DNA of 64,000 nucleotides. Origin: Pseudomonas baltica. GTDB lineage: Bacteria; Pseudomonadota; Gammaproteobacteria; Pseudomonadales; Pseudomonadaceae. Within the stretch, counting starts at the first letter, position 1. Each line of letters begins with the position of its first letter. The stretch is from positions 6,325,001-6,389,000 of the forward strand of contig NZ_CP134771.1 of the NCBI RefSeq assembly GCF_031880315.1. The letters are read 5' to 3'. Below, in pieces: positions 46,267-56,634 of the stretch. Both the position numbers and the translations under genes were made by a program. Below the pieces are notes generated by a model. The model searched no databases. It was not told the origin of the DNA and saw only the letters and a program-made list of their open reading frames with translations.

Positions 46267-49200
46267 ATGAATGTGCGTCTTTCCAGACTCCTGGCCCATG
46301 CTGTGCTTGGCTGCTGTTTCATCCATGCCGAGGTTCAGGCGCAGAGCCCGGTGTCACCTCAAACGTTGCCCCCCGTACCTGAAACCCTGCAATTGCTCGG
46401 GCGCTCGATACTGAATGCCCGGGCCATGGTCGAGATGGACCTCAGCGCTGAAGATCGTCGCTGGCTGTGGGAGCGCCACACCTTGCGCCTGGGCGTCAGC
46501 CAGCCCGATTATCCGCCGTTCGACATGACTGGCAGCGGTCGCGACTACGAAGGCATCACTGCCGACTACGCGCGGCTGATCGCCGAATTGCTCAACCTGC
46601 AGGTCACGGTGTCGCGCTATCGCAACCGCGATGCCGCCCTGCGGGCGTTGGAGCGCGGCGAGATCGACCTGCTGGGGACCTCCAACAGCGTCGAAGTGGC
46701 GAACGCCAACCTGAGCTTGTCTCAGGCGTATGGTCTCGACCAGACGGTACTGGTACGCCGGATCGACCCACCCGAAGCACAGATCGTGCAGTCTACCCGG
46801 CAGCGCTTGGCGATCGTCCAGCACTACTTGCCCGACGATGTGGTGCGCATGCTGTATCCCGATGCCGAGGTGCTGATCTATGAATCGTCCCTGGCGGCCA
46901 TGGGCGCGGTGGCCTTCGGGCAAGCCGACCTGTATCTGGGCAATGCTCTGGGGGCGCACTTCCAGCTCGGCCGCAGCCTGCTGAACAACCTGCAGCTGAC
47001 TCAGGTCCCGGCGTTGCGCGAAAGCCACTTCAGCTTCGCCATGGCGCCAGGCAACAGCCGTCTGCTGGCGCTGGTCAACCGCGCGCTGCAAGTGATCGAC
47101 CCGCTGGAGCGCCGCGCGATCCTGCGGCGCTGGAGCGTCGAAGGCGTGGTGATCCCGCGCCGCGCGGAAGTGCAGCTGAGCGCCTCCGAGCAGCGTTGGA
47201 TGCAGCGCCACCCGCAGGTCAAGGTTTTGATCGACGAAGGACTGCTGCCCATCAGTTATCGCGACGAGCAAGGGCGCTTTCGCGGTATCAGTGCCCAGGT
47301 GCTGGATGCCGTCGGCCAGCGGACCGGGCTGGTGTTCGACGTGCAGTCTTCCACATCGTTGGCGCAGATGAGCCGCAGCATCGTGCGCGGGGAAGCCCAT
47401 TTGCTGGCGGCTTTGGCGCCGAGCCCCATCCGCGAGGAACAACTGGCCTTCAGTCGACCTTACTTGAACAGCGGCATGGTGCTGGTGACACCGGACGACG
47501 GCCTGGCACCCACCAGTCTGGAGCAATTGGCTGGCAAGCCGGTGGCGGTGGTGCAGGGCACTTTTCTACTCGACGAACTGGCCGAGCGTTACCCCCATGT
47601 GCCATTGGTGCACGCCGCCACCGTGGCCGATGCCCTGGCGCTGGTGGCTCAGGGCAAGGCCAGCGCGGCCGTGGTGTCGCTGCTCAGCGCCCGCTATCAA
47701 CTGGCCGCGCGCTACGGCGGTGAATTACGCATCAGTGCCTCGCTGCCGGTCAGCCCGGCCAATTTCGCCTTCGCCACAGCGCGCGGGCAAAGCGAGCTGT
47801 TGTCGATCATCGACAAGGCCTTGTTGAGCATCGAGCCCCAGGAGCTGGAGGCGCTGACCCACCGTAGCCATCCGCAAGTCATCGTTGCCGACAGCTACTG
47901 GAGCCGGCACCGGGAGCGGGTCTTCCGGGTGCTGTGGGTGGGCGGTGCGCTATTGCTGTTGGCGCTGATATGGATCACCTGGTTGCGCCGCCAGATCCGC
48001 CGCCGCGAACGCGCGGAGCAGGCCCTGACCGATCAGCTTGAGTTCATGCGGGTGATGATCGACGGCACGCCCCACCCGATCTACGTGCGCGATCGCCAAG
48101 GCTTGCTGCTCAACTGCAATGCCAGTTACCTCAAGGCTTTGGGGGCAAGTCGAGAGGAGTTGATCGGCCAACCGATCACCATGACCAAAGTGGTCGAGCC
48201 GCAGGCAGCGCAGTTCTATCAGGACTCCTATCTGCGGGTCATGGCCCAGGGCAAGCCGATTGTCGAAGACCGCAAGTTGACCCTCGCCAGCGGCGCGGAA
48301 ATGACCATCTATCACTGGATCCTGCCGTACAAGGCATCGGGTGGCCAGACGGTCGGGTTGATTGCCGGCTGGATCGACGTCACCGAGCGCGAACGCCTGT
48401 GCCTCGCTCATCAGCAGGCAACCCAGGAAGCCGAAGCGGCCAACCAGGCCAAGACGCACTTCCTGGCGACCATGAGCCATGAAATCCGTACGCCGATGAA
48501 CGCCGTGCTGGGCATGCTCGAGCTGGCGCTGAAAAAGGCCGATGAGGGCCGTCTGGATCGCCTCGCCATCGAAGTGGCGGCCGAGGCGGCCCAAGGGTTG
48601 CTGGACCTGATCGGCGATATCCTCGACATCACCCGCATCGAAGGCGGCCATCTGCAGTTGGAAACGCGGGCGGTGGCATTGCGGCCCTGGATCGAATCGG
48701 TACTGCGGGTGTTCGACGCCCAGGCCCGGCACAAGGGGCTGGCGTTGGAGCTGCAGTTGCTGGGCGACACCCATCAAGAGCTGATCCTGGACCCGGTGCG
48801 CCTGCGCCAGGTGGTGGCCAATCTGGTGGGCAATGCGATCAAGTTCACCGAGGCCGGGTACGTGCGGGTCAGGCTCGAGGTACAGCCGCTGGGGCGCGAG
48901 GTGCGCATCGTGCTGTGCGTCGAAGACAGCGGTGTGGGCATCGCCGAGCACGAACAACAATACCTGTGCGAACCCTTCGTGCAGGCGAGCAATCAGGTGA
49001 TCGGCAGCCGCATTGGCACCGGCTTGGGGCTGAGCATCAGCCGGGCGCTGTGCGAATTGATGGGCGGCTCGTTGCGCCTGCACAGCGAGCCGGGGCAGGG
49101 CACACAGGTGTGGGTCACCTTGCAGGCGTTGCGGGCAGCGGTGGAGCCCGTCCCCATCAGTCATCCGATAACACCGTTACCGGTCAAGGGCGGCCGAGCG

Positions 49201-49926
49201 TTACGGGTGCTGGTGGTGGACGATTACCCGCCCAATCGTCTGTTGCTCGATCAGCAACTGAGTTATCTGGGGCATACGGTGAGGGTGGCCGAGGACGGCG
49301 CCGCTGGCTTCGAACTGTGGCGCAACGATACGTTCGACGCGGTAATCACCGACTGCAACATGCCGGAGGGCAATGGCTATGTGCTCGCGCGGAAGATCCG
49401 TGACAGTGAGCGTCAGCGCGGGTTGCTGGCGTGCCTGGTCGTCGGTTGCACGGCCAATGCGCAGCCCGAGGAGCGTCAACGCTGCCTGGATGCGGGCATG
49501 GACGACTGTCTGTTCAAGCCTTTGAGCCTGGCGCATCTGGCCGATTGCCTGCGCGAGGTGGGCGCCTGTCGACACCTGAACGAGCCGACGCAGGTGATTG
49601 ACTTGAGCGAACTGCGCCGCCTGACCGCAGGCTCCGCAGAAAACTTCACGCAGTTGCTCGAAACCCTGGTGGCCTGTCATCGACAGGATCTGCAGCGCCT
49701 GGATACCTTGACGGCGGCAGGCGACCTGCAGCAACTGGCGGATCTGGTGCATCGGATCAAAGGCAGTGCACGGATGATCCGTGCCGATCACGTGCTGCAG
49801 GCCTGCGCCTGGTGTGAGGCGCTGGCGAATGATGATCCGCTGGCGTTGGCAGATGCCCTGGCGACACTGCGTGAGGCGATGTTCGAATTGTCACAGGCGC
49901 TGGAGCAGACCACCGAATCGGCCTAG
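46267..49926 (+). CDS. Unorthodox hybrid sensor kinase with two periplasmic Venus-flytrap domains (BvgS-like)
   Basis: The 1219-residue protein has a signal/first helix, two tandem SBP-type domains (about 70-290 and 315-540; LRLGVSQPDYPPFDM and VKVLIDEGLLPISYRDEQGR), a membrane helix near 552-574, a PAS domain (MIDGTPHPIYVRDRQGLLLN) and a kinase core with H738 (MSHEIRTPMNAVLGM). The ATPase box is VEDSGVGIAEHEQ ... GTGLGLSIS. A receiver with D1029 (VITDCNMPEGNGY) and an HPt domain with H1162 (LVHRIKGSARMIR) follow. Phosphate should pass H-D-H to the adjacent regulator. Length and order match BvgS/EvgS. The signal is unknown. Confidence 0.94.
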   Translation: MNVRLSRLLAHAVLGCCFIHAEVQAQSPVSPQTLPPVPETLQLLGRSILNARAMVEMDLSAEDRRWLWERHTLRLGVSQPDYPPFDMTGSGRDYEGITADYARLIAELLNLQVTVSRYRNRDAALRALERGEIDLLGTSNSVEVANANLSLSQAYGLDQTVLVRRIDPPEAQIVQSTRQRLAIVQHYLPDDVVRMLYPDAEVLIYESSLAAMGAVAFGQADLYLGNALGAHFQLGRSLLNNLQLTQVPALRESHFSFAMAPGNSRLLALVNRALQVIDPLERRAILRRWSVEGVVIPRRAEVQLSASEQRWMQRHPQVKVLIDEGLLPISYRDEQGRFRGISAQVLDAVGQRTGLVFDVQSSTSLAQMSRSIVRGEAHLLAALAPSPIREEQLAFSRPYLNSGMVLVTPDDGLAPTSLEQLAGKPVAVVQGTFLLDELAERYPHVPLVHAATVADALALVAQGKASAAVVSLLSARYQLAARYGGELRISASLPVSPANFAFATARGQSELLSIIDKALLSIEPQELEALTHRSHPQVIVADSYWSRHRERVFRVLWVGGALLLLALIWITWLRRQIRRRERAEQALTDQLEFMRVMIDGTPHPIYVRDRQGLLLNCNASYLKALGASREELIGQPITMTKVVEPQAAQFYQDSYLRVMAQGKPIVEDRKLTLASGAEMTIYHWILPYKASGGQTVGLIAGWIDVTERERLCLAHQQATQEAEAANQAKTHFLATMSHEIRTPMNAVLGMLELALKKADEGRLDRLAIEVAAEAAQGLLDLIGDILDITRIEGGHLQLETRAVALRPWIESVLRVFDAQARHKGLALELQLLGDTHQELILDPVRLRQVVANLVGNAIKFTEAGYVRVRLEVQPLGREVRIVLCVEDSGVGIAEHEQQYLCEPFVQASNQVIGSRIGTGLGLSISRALCELMGGSLRLHSEPGQGTQVWVTLQALRAAVEPVPISHPITPLPVKGGRALRVLVVDDYPPNRLLLDQQLSYLGHTVRVAEDGAAGFELWRNDTFDAVITDCNMPEGNGYVLARKIRDSERQRGLLACLVVGCTANAQPEERQRCLDAGMDDCLFKPLSLAHLADCLREVGACRHLNEPTQVIDLSELRRLTAGSAENFTQLLETLVACHRQDLQRLDTLTAAGDLQQLADLVHRIKGSARMIRADHVLQACAWCEALANDDPLALADALATLREAMFELSQALEQTTESA

Positions 49927-49964
49927 GCTTTTGGCCTGGGGACATCGATGTCAACCGCTTCAGG

Positions 49965-51059
49965 CTAGGCAAGCACCGCCACCGACTTGATCTGCGCCCA
50001 CACCTGCAGGCCCGGAGCGATACCCAGTTGTTCCGCTGAATAGCGCGTGATACGTGCCAGCAGCGGGGTGCCATCGGCGTCCAGGCTCACCAGCACATGG
50101 GCGGTGTTGGCGGCGCTGACCAGGGCTTTGACGGTAACCGGCAGGCGGTTGAGGATGCTGCTCTGGTGTTCGTCCTGCAGACTGAGACTCACGTCCCGGG
50201 CCTGGATCGCCACGCGCAGGCGGCTGTCGACTGCCAAGGGCGCATGGGCGATACGCAACTGCAACGGGCTGTCGGGCAGCGCGAGGTCGAGCAGTTGATA
50301 GTGTGCGTCGACGCCGATCACTCGACCGTCGATCACCACGCTGGCGTCCTGTTGTTGCGCCAAGGGCAAGTCCAGCCGCGCCAGGATCGGGGTGATCGGC
50401 CCGCTGGCCTGCACGCGGCCGCTGTCGAGCAAGACCAGATGGTCGGCCAGGCGCGCGACCTCGTCCTGGGCGTGGCTGACGTAGACCACCGGGATTGCCA
50501 GTTCCTGATGCAAGCGCTCCAGATACGGCAGGATGTCGTTCTTGCGCGCGCTGTCGAGGGCGGCGAGGGGCTCGTCCATCAGCAGCAGGCCGGGACTGGT
50601 CAGCAGAGCACGGGCAATACCGACGCGTTGGCGTTCACCGCCGGACAGCTCGTCAGGGCGCCGTTGCAGCAGGCCATCGATGCCCAGCAACGCGCACGCG
50701 TGATCCATCTGCACCCGGCGTTGCGCGGCGGCGACGCGGCGCCAGCCATACAGCAGATTGTCGCGCACCGACAAATGCTCGAACAGGCTCGCTTCCTGGA
50801 ACACGTACCCCAGGGCGCGGCGATGGGGCGCGAGAAAGATCCCGCGGGCGCTGTCCTGCCAGACCTCGCCGGCCACTTCTATATAAGCCTCATCGGCCCG
50901 TTCCAGGCCCGCCAGGCAGCGCAGGCAAGTGGTCTTGCCCGAGCCCGAGGGGCCGAACAGGGCGCTGACGCCAGTGCCAGGCAGTCGCAGGTCGACGTCC
51001 AGCGTGAACCCCGGCTTGTTCAGACGCAGGCGTGCAATGATCGGTGGCGCTGTGGTCAT
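49965..51059 (-). CDS. modC: Molybdate ABC transporter ATP-binding protein
   Basis: The 364-residue ATPase has Walker [18 protein letters not shown], signature [16 protein letters not shown], Walker [13 protein letters not shown] and H-loop [13 protein letters not shown]-terminal mop-like domain ([20 protein letters not shown]) is diagnostic of ModC. It drives molybdate import with ModB and ModA. Its ATG is only three bases past the modB stop. It converges with the BvgS-like gene, 38 bases apart. Confidence 0.95.
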   Translation of the reverse strand: MTTAPPIIARLRLNKPGFTLDVDLRLPGTGVSALFGPSGSGKTTCLRCLAGLERADEAYIEVAGEVWQDSARGIFLAPHRRALGYVFQEASLFEHLSVRDNLLYGWRRVAAAQRRVQMDHACALLGIDGLLQRRPDELSGGERQRVGIARALLTSPGLLLMDEPLAALDSARKNDILPYLERLHQELAIPVVYVSHAQDEVARLADHLVLLDSGRVQASGPITPILARLDLPLAQQQDASVVIDGRVIGVDAHYQLLDLALPDSPLQLRIAHAPLAVDSRLRVAIQARDVSLSLQDEHQSSILNRLPVTVKALVSAANTAHVLVSLDADGTPLLARITRYSAEQLGIAPGLQVWAQIKSVAVLA

Positions 51060-51062
51060 GGC

Positions 51063-51742
51063 TCAGTTCCAGGCGGTCTTGTGGCCGCGGCTGGAATACA
51101 GCGCCAACAGGACGAAAAACGAAAACACCACCATCGCCCCGGCCAGCCAATGCGCCTGGGCATATTCGAGGGCCTCGACATGGTCGAAGATCTGTACCGA
51201 CACCACGCGGGTGCGGTTGGGAATATTGCCGCCGATCATCAGCACCACGCCGAATTCGCCGACGGTATGGGCGAAACCGAGGATGCTGGCGGTGATGAAA
51301 CCCGGCCGTGCCAGGGGGATGACCACGCTGAAGAAACAGTCGAGCTTAGACGCGCGCAAGGTAGCGGCCACCTCCAGCGGGCGTTTGCCGATGGCGGTAA
51401 AGGCGTTCTGCAGCGGCTGTACCACAAAAGGCATGGAGTAAAGCACCGAACCGATCACCAGCCCTGCAAAGCTGAACACCACGGTACCCAGCCCCAGGGC
51501 CTGCGTGGTCTTGCCGATCAGCCCATGCGGCCCCAGCAGCAACAGCAGGTAAAAACCGATCACCGTCGGCGGCAGCACCAGTGGCAAGGCCACGATCGCC
51601 CCGACTGGCCCGCGCAGGCGCGAGCGTGTGTGGGTCAGCCACCAGGCGATGGGCGTGCCGACCAGGAGCAGGATCACCGTGGTCAGAGTCGCCAGTTGCA
51701 GGGTCAGCCAGATGGCGCTGAGATCGCTGGCGCTGAATGGCA

Positions 51743-51743
<1 letters not shown>
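51063..51743 (-). CDS. modB: Molybdate ABC transporter permease
   Basis: The 226-residue inner-membrane permease has five to six helices ([40 protein letters not shown]). The EAA loop that contacts ModC is [25 protein letters not shown]. The stretch [15 protein letters not shown] is characteristic of ModB. Its ATG overlaps the modA stop as ATGA. Confidence 0.95.
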
Positions 51744-52513
<770 letters not shown>

Positions 52514-52522
52514 TTATCGTGT

Positions 52523-52546
52523 CGTTATATAAATCAATATATAGCG
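52523..52546. promoter_or_regulatory. ModE operator upstream of modABC
   Basis: CGTTATATA at 52523-52531 and TATATAGCG at 52538-52546 are separated by six bases, a near-perfect palindrome matching the E. coli ModE consensus. It lies just upstream of modA and should silence modABC when molybdate is plentiful. No modE gene is in the window. Confidence 0.88.
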
Positions 52547-52576
52547 AAGCGCCAGCCCCGTGGCGCAGTTGCTGTG

Positions 52577-52738
52577 TCACAACGCCTTGCTGACCCTGAT
52601 GTCAGACACCTGGCTGATGTCGTCACCGTGGATGCCCCTCAAGGCGGCAGTGGCTTCTTCTAGCGAGCCAGTGTTCAAATGGGCGAAGTCCCAGCGGCGT
52701 TCGCCGTTGAGCAGGTAGCGGATCACGTATTTGGTCAC
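52577..52738 (-). CDS. Small conserved-looking protein, 53 aa
   Basis: From a GTG at 52738 the product reads VTKYVIRYLLNGERRWDFAH, LNTGSLEEATAALRGIHGDD and ISQVSDIRVSKAL. It is compact and looks foldable (strand, helix, strand), unlike random frame translation. AGGG lies about ten bases upstream. I do not recognise a family. A short hairpin (GCGCCA...TGGCGC, 52549-52566) follows its stop and may terminate it before the modA operator. The DUF1883-type gene lies 28 bases upstream on the same strand. Confidence 0.6.
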   Translation of the reverse strand: MTKYVIRYLLNGERRWDFAHLNTGSLEEATAALRGIHGDDISQVSDIRVSKAL

Positions 52739-52766
52739 GGTGGCAGTCCCTATTAGCGCCTGGCGC

Positions 52767-53069
52767 TTAACTGAATTTTGACGCCGACCGGCGCACAATC
52801 TTGATCGTATGAGTGAACGCAGGCTTGCGCACGGCTGCGGTCGGTTTGGTGCCGGCGGTATCGATGGTGATGTTCCAGAACCCGGTGCTGGGTGCGGTAA
52901 TGCGCGCGGGGAAGGTATCGAAGGCGCCGCCGTGATAGCTGTGCCGGCCGCCATTCTTGAAACTGCGAAAATTGGCGTCGCTCATCAAACGGATATTGCA
53001 GCGCTGGGAGCACACGATCACGACGAGGTCGTCTTCGTTGAGGTGTTCGCGCTGGTGGACGAATTTCAT
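52767..53069 (-). CDS. DUF1883-type protein
   Basis: The 100-residue protein MKFVHQREHLNEDDLVVIVC, SQRCNIRLMSDANFRSFKNG, GRHSYHGGAFDTFPARITAP and STGFWNITIDTAG matches what I know as the DUF1883 family. It is a small beta-rich domain found alone or fused to TIR-like and other domains. Its function is unknown. The C-terminal tail (TKPTAAVRKPAFTHTIKIVR) is basic. The ATG at 53069 has GGAGCTTTCC just upstream. Confidence 0.85.
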   Translation of the reverse strand: MKFVHQREHLNEDDLVVIVCSQRCNIRLMSDANFRSFKNGGRHSYHGGAFDTFPARITAPSTGFWNITIDTAGTKPTAAVRKPAFTHTIKIVRRSASKFS

Positions 53070-53216
53070 GGAAAGCTCCGAAGCGGTATAGCGGGCAAAA
53101 GTGTAACAATACCATGATGGCACTGGCTCTGGCGCTCGCAGTCGAAAAACCTGCCAGCCAGGGGAGCAAAACATCACTGGTGCGGTCTCAAGATTTTTTT
53201 TTGCGTGGAGAAGTAT

Positions 53217-53573
53217 ATGAAGCGGGTCTGGTGGGGCATGGCGGCGTTGGTATTGCTGGGTGGCTGTACGTCGGTTGGCGAAATTGAACAGTCGCCAGAA
53301 ACCATGAGTGTGATTTCCGGGAAGAAGCCCCAGGAATACGCGGAATGCGTCATGAACAAGTTGCAAGGGTCACGCAAGCCGTCGAAGCTTGAGCCCATTC
53401 ACAATGGCCTGCGTTTGATCGTACCGCAGAAAATGTCCGACGGCCCGGCTGCGGTGATCCTTATCGAGGATCGCTCCAGCGGCAGTTCGATCAAGGTGCA
53501 CGAGCACCTGAACAACTTCCCGCTGCGCTTCGGCGATGTGCGCAAAGCGGCAGATCAGTGTATTTCCGGGTGA
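53217..53573 (+). CDS. Small lipoprotein
   Basis: The 118-residue protein starts MKRVWWGMAALVLLGGCTSV with a clear lipobox (LLGGC, Cys17). The mature part has two further cysteines (EYAECVMNKLQG and AADQCISG) and LRLIVPQKMSDGPAAVILIE. It should be anchored in the outer membrane; the family is not known to me. GGAG lies eight bases before the ATG at 53217, better than a GTG four codons upstream. It converges with another lipoprotein gene. Confidence 0.8.
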   Translation: MKRVWWGMAALVLLGGCTSVGEIEQSPETMSVISGKKPQEYAECVMNKLQGSRKPSKLEPIHNGLRLIVPQKMSDGPAAVILIEDRSSGSSIKVHEHLNNFPLRFGDVRKAADQCISG

Positions 53574-53581
53574 TGGGGGTT

Positions 53582-53634
53582 GTCTGATGTGGCCTTTTCG
53601 CGGGCAAGCCTTGCGCGCGAAAGGGCCGTCAGAC
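53582..53634. terminator. Long hairpin containing a REP-like core between two lipoprotein genes
   Basis: GTCTGA...GGCC.TTTCGCG on the left pairs with CGCGAAA.GGCC.TCAGAC on the right (three small mismatches) around GGCAAGCCTTG. It is the second REP type and sits exactly between convergent genes, so it likely ends both transcripts. Confidence 0.75.
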
Positions 53635-53642
53635 ATTACCCA

Positions 53643-53921
53643 TCACTTGCAGGTAATCACCATATTGCGGTTCTTGTAATTACCCAGATCGGCGGTGATG
53701 CTCTGATCATCGGCCGCTACCGGTACGCCGTTGCGGTCCAGGATGGTGTACTGGCCACTGGCGCAGGAGGCCGCTGCCTTGTCGTAGCACTGCTGCCATT
53801 TCATGGCCTCGCCGGAGCAGTTGATGCTCAGTCCTTGGCGGCCGTCTTTGAGGTAGGTTGGCGAAGCGGTCGCACATCCGGCCAGGGCCAGGACTGCAAT
53901 GAGTGCGAAGTGGTTGCGCAT
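53643..53921 (-). CDS. Small lipoprotein, 92 aa
   Basis: The protein MRNHFALIAVLALAGCATAS has a lipobox LAGC with Cys16. The mature part contains GLSINCSGEAMKWQQCYDKA and AAASCASGQYTILDRNG and ends NMVITCK, giving four more cysteines that could pair in the periplasm. The pattern of a cysteine-rich domain followed by Y-T-I-L-D resembles small Pseudomonas envelope lipoproteins, without known role. It is divergent from galU, with about 280 bases between. Confidence 0.8.
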   Translation of the reverse strand: MRNHFALIAVLALAGCATASPTYLKDGRQGLSINCSGEAMKWQQCYDKAAASCASGQYTILDRNGVPVAADDQSITADLGNYKNRNMVITCK

Positions 53922-54201
53922 GGGAAGTCATCGATGGATAGAGGGGAAGTGTCTGACGCTCACAACGAAGACTGTTTGCCCCCGCAGTGTATGGCTTAAT
54001 GCTATACATTGCGCGTTGTGGGGTATATAAAAATGATCGGTTCGCCGTCATGCGGCAGGATTTTTTCATCGCCGTGGAACTATCCCCGTACAGATTTTTC
54101 TATTTAACCTGCAGACACCCCGGGCCAAGGCATTGTCATTCGCACCCTGGCCTGATTAGACTGCGCCGAATTCAGCCGCAACGCCCTGTTAAGGACTCCC
54201 A

Positions 54202-55041
54202 ATGATCAAAAAATGCCTGTTCCCCGCAGCCGGTTACGGCACTCGCTTTTTGCCAGCGACCAAAGCCATGCCCAAAGAAATGCTGCCGGTGGTCAACAAG
54301 CCGCTGATCCAGTACGGCGTTGAAGAAGCACTGGAAGCCGGTCTGACCCAAATCTCGATCGTGACCGGCCGTGGCAAGCGTGCCATCGAAGACCACTTCG
54401 ACATCATGTACGAGCTCGAAAACCAGATCAAAGGCACCGACAAGGAAAAATACCTGGTCGGCATCCGCCGCCTGATCGAGCAATGCACCTTTTCCTACAC
54501 CCGTCAGATCGAAATGAAAGGCCTGGGTCACGCCATCCTCAGTGGTGAGCCGCTGATCGGTGACGAGCCGTTCGCCGTGGTGCTGGCGGATGACCTGTGC
54601 GTCAACCTCGACGGCGATGGCGTACTGGCGCAGATGGTCAAGCTGTACAACCAGTTCCGTTGCTCCATCGTCGCCATCCAGGAAGTGGATCCGCAGGAAA
54701 CCAACAAGTACGGCGTCATTGCCGGCGACATGATCCGCGAGGACATCTACCGGGTGACCAACATGGTCGAGAAGCCCAAGCCTGAAGATGCACCGTCGAA
54801 CCTGGCCATCATCGGTCGCTACATCCTGACCCCGGACATCTTCGACATCATCCGCAACACCGAACCAGGCAAGGGTGGTGAAATCCAGATCACCGACGCC
54901 TTGATGAAGCAGGCCCAGGACGGTTGCGTATTGGCCTACAAATTCAAGGGCAAGCGTTTCGACTGCGGTGGCGCCGAAGGCTACATCGAAGCGACCAACT
55001 TCTGCTTCGAGAACTTCTACAAGACTGGCAAAGCGCTGTAA
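54202..55041 (+). CDS. galU: UTP-glucose-1-phosphate uridylyltransferase
   Basis: The 279-residue enzyme has the nucleotidyltransferase signature FPAAGYGTRFLPATKAMPKE and then MLPVVNKPLIQYG. The metal/uridine loop is VVLADDLCVN, followed by a sugar-binding segment (RFDCGGAEGYIEATNFCFEN). It makes UDP-glucose for exopolysaccharide, LPS core and trehalose/glycogen metabolism. It has its own terminator and is followed 111 bases later by gor, the same order seen in other Pseudomonas. Confidence 0.96.
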   Translation: MIKKCLFPAAGYGTRFLPATKAMPKEMLPVVNKPLIQYGVEEALEAGLTQISIVTGRGKRAIEDHFDIMYELENQIKGTDKEKYLVGIRRLIEQCTFSYTRQIEMKGLGHAILSGEPLIGDEPFAVVLADDLCVNLDGDGVLAQMVKLYNQFRCSIVAIQEVDPQETNKYGVIAGDMIREDIYRVTNMVEKPKPEDAPSNLAIIGRYILTPDIFDIIRNTEPGKGGEIQITDALMKQAQDGCVLAYKFKGKRFDCGGAEGYIEATNFCFENFYKTGKAL

Positions 55042-55062
55042 GCGCCTGCAGGTTGTCGAACC

Positions 55063-55096
55063 AACGCCGCCGATGTCGCCATCGGCGGCGTTTTTA
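55063..55096 (+). terminator. Rho-independent terminator of galU
   Basis: AACGCCGCCGAT pairs perfectly with ATCGGCGGCGTT around GTCGCC, followed by a run of T residues (55091-55095). This is a textbook intrinsic terminator 21 bases after the galU stop. Confidence 0.92.
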
Positions 55097-55152
55097 TTTG
55101 TCTGCCGGGCGCTGCTAGACTGCGCCCCTCGAATACCAGAAGGAACACAGCA

Positions 55153-56508
55153 ATGGCCTACGACTTCGACCTGTTTGTCATCGGTGCCGGCTCCGGCGGT
55201 GTGCGCGCTGCGCGTTTCGCGGCAGGCTTCGGCGCCAAGGTCGCCGTGGTCGAGAGCCGCTATCTGGGCGGCACGTGCGTCAACGTCGGCTGCGTGCCGA
55301 AAAAACTGCTGGTGTACGGCTCGCATTTCGCCGAGGACTTCGAGCAGGCCAAGGGCTACGGTTGGACCGTCGGCGAAAGCACGTTCGACTGGCCGACCCT
55401 GATCGCCAACAAGAACCGCGAGATCGAGCGCCTCAACGGTATCTACCGCAAGTTGCTGGTCAACAGCGGTGTGACCTTGCTCGAAGGCCACGGCCATCTG
55501 CTGGACCCGCACACCGTCGAGGTCAACGGTCAGCGTTACAGCGCCGAGCGCATCCTGATCGCCACCGGCGGCTGGCCAGTGATCCCCGAGATCCCTGGCC
55601 GCGAGTACGCCATCAGCTCCAACGAGGCTTTTTTCCTCGAACAATTGCCTAAGCGCGTCATCGTGGTCGGTGGCGGCTATATCGCCGTCGAATTCGCCGG
55701 CATTTTCAACGGCCTGGGCGCGCAGACCACCCAGCTGTATCGGCGCGAGCTGTTCCTGCGTGGTTTCGATGGCACGGTGCGCACCCACTTGCGCGACGAG
55801 ATGATCCGCGCCGGCGTCGATCTGCAGTTCAACGCCGATATCGCACGCATCGACAAACTGGCTGACGGCAGCCTCAAGGCCACCCTTAAGGATGGCCGCG
55901 AGCTGGAGACCGATTGCGTGTTCTATGCCACCGGACGCCGGCCGATGCTCGACAACCTGGGGTTGGAAAACACCGCTGTGCAGCTCAACGACCAAGGTTT
56001 CATCAAAGTCGACGCGTTGTTCCAGACTACTGAGCCATCGATCCTCGCCCTCGGTGATGTGATCGGCCGCGTGCAGCTGACGCCGGTGGCCCTGGCCGAA
56101 GGCATGGCTGTGGCACGCAAGTTGTTCAAGCCTGAACAGTATCGCCCTGTGGATTATCAGCACATTCCCACGGCGGTATTCAGCCAGCCACCGATCGGTA
56201 CGGTCGGCCTGACCGAAGAGCAGGCGCGCGAGCAGGGCCATCAGGTGCAGATATTCGAGAGCGACTTCCGTGCCCTCAAGCTCACCCTCACCGAGAGCCA
56301 GGAACGCACCCTGATGAAACTGGTGGTCGACAGCCAGACCGACAAGGTCCTGGGCTGCCACATGGTCGGCCCCGACGCCGGTGAAATCGTCCAGGGCCTG
56401 GCCATCGCGCTCAAGGCCGGCGCCACCAAGCAGCTTTTCGACGAGACCATCGGCGTACACCCAACTGCTGCGGAAGAGTTCGTGACCCTGCGCACCCCCA
56501 GTCGCTGA
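55153..56508 (+). CDS. gor: Glutathione-disulfide reductase
   Basis: The 451-residue flavoenzyme has an N-terminal FAD motif ([15 protein letters not shown]) and the redox-active cysteine pair C42/C47 in [15 protein letters not shown]. The NADPH-binding region is [20 protein letters not shown], a second FAD contact is [20 protein letters not shown], and the proton-donating histidine H436 is in [10 protein letters not shown]. It keeps glutathione reduced. The C-terminal dimerisation domain is complete. Confidence 0.95.
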   Translation: MAYDFDLFVIGAGSGGVRAARFAAGFGAKVAVVESRYLGGTCVNVGCVPKKLLVYGSHFAEDFEQAKGYGWTVGESTFDWPTLIANKNREIERLNGIYRKLLVNSGVTLLEGHGHLLDPHTVEVNGQRYSAERILIATGGWPVIPEIPGREYAISSNEAFFLEQLPKRVIVVGGGYIAVEFAGIFNGLGAQTTQLYRRELFLRGFDGTVRTHLRDEMIRAGVDLQFNADIARIDKLADGSLKATLKDGRELETDCVFYATGRRPMLDNLGLENTAVQLNDQGFIKVDALFQTTEPSILALGDVIGRVQLTPVALAEGMAVARKLFKPEQYRPVDYQHIPTAVFSQPPIGTVGLTEEQAREQGHQVQIFESDFRALKLTLTESQERTLMKLVVDSQTDKVLGCHMVGPDAGEIVQGLAIALKAGATKQLFDETIGVHPTAAEEFVTLRTPSR

Positions 56509-56634
56509 TCCCGCTTCGCCACATCGGCCCTAGCACGGATAGCGGGGCCCGACACCTAGCAGTTCTTGTAGTAGGCAGCCAGCCGCCGCCGCTCTCTAAT
56601 CAGACTTGGTATTACACAGTCAATGGAGCGGTCG

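Noticed and set aside
54172..56460. A 762-codon open frame on the minus strand opposite galU and gor
   Set aside because: It is an antisense shadow produced by high-GC codon bias. Both plus-strand genes are unmistakable, and the antisense product resembles nothing.
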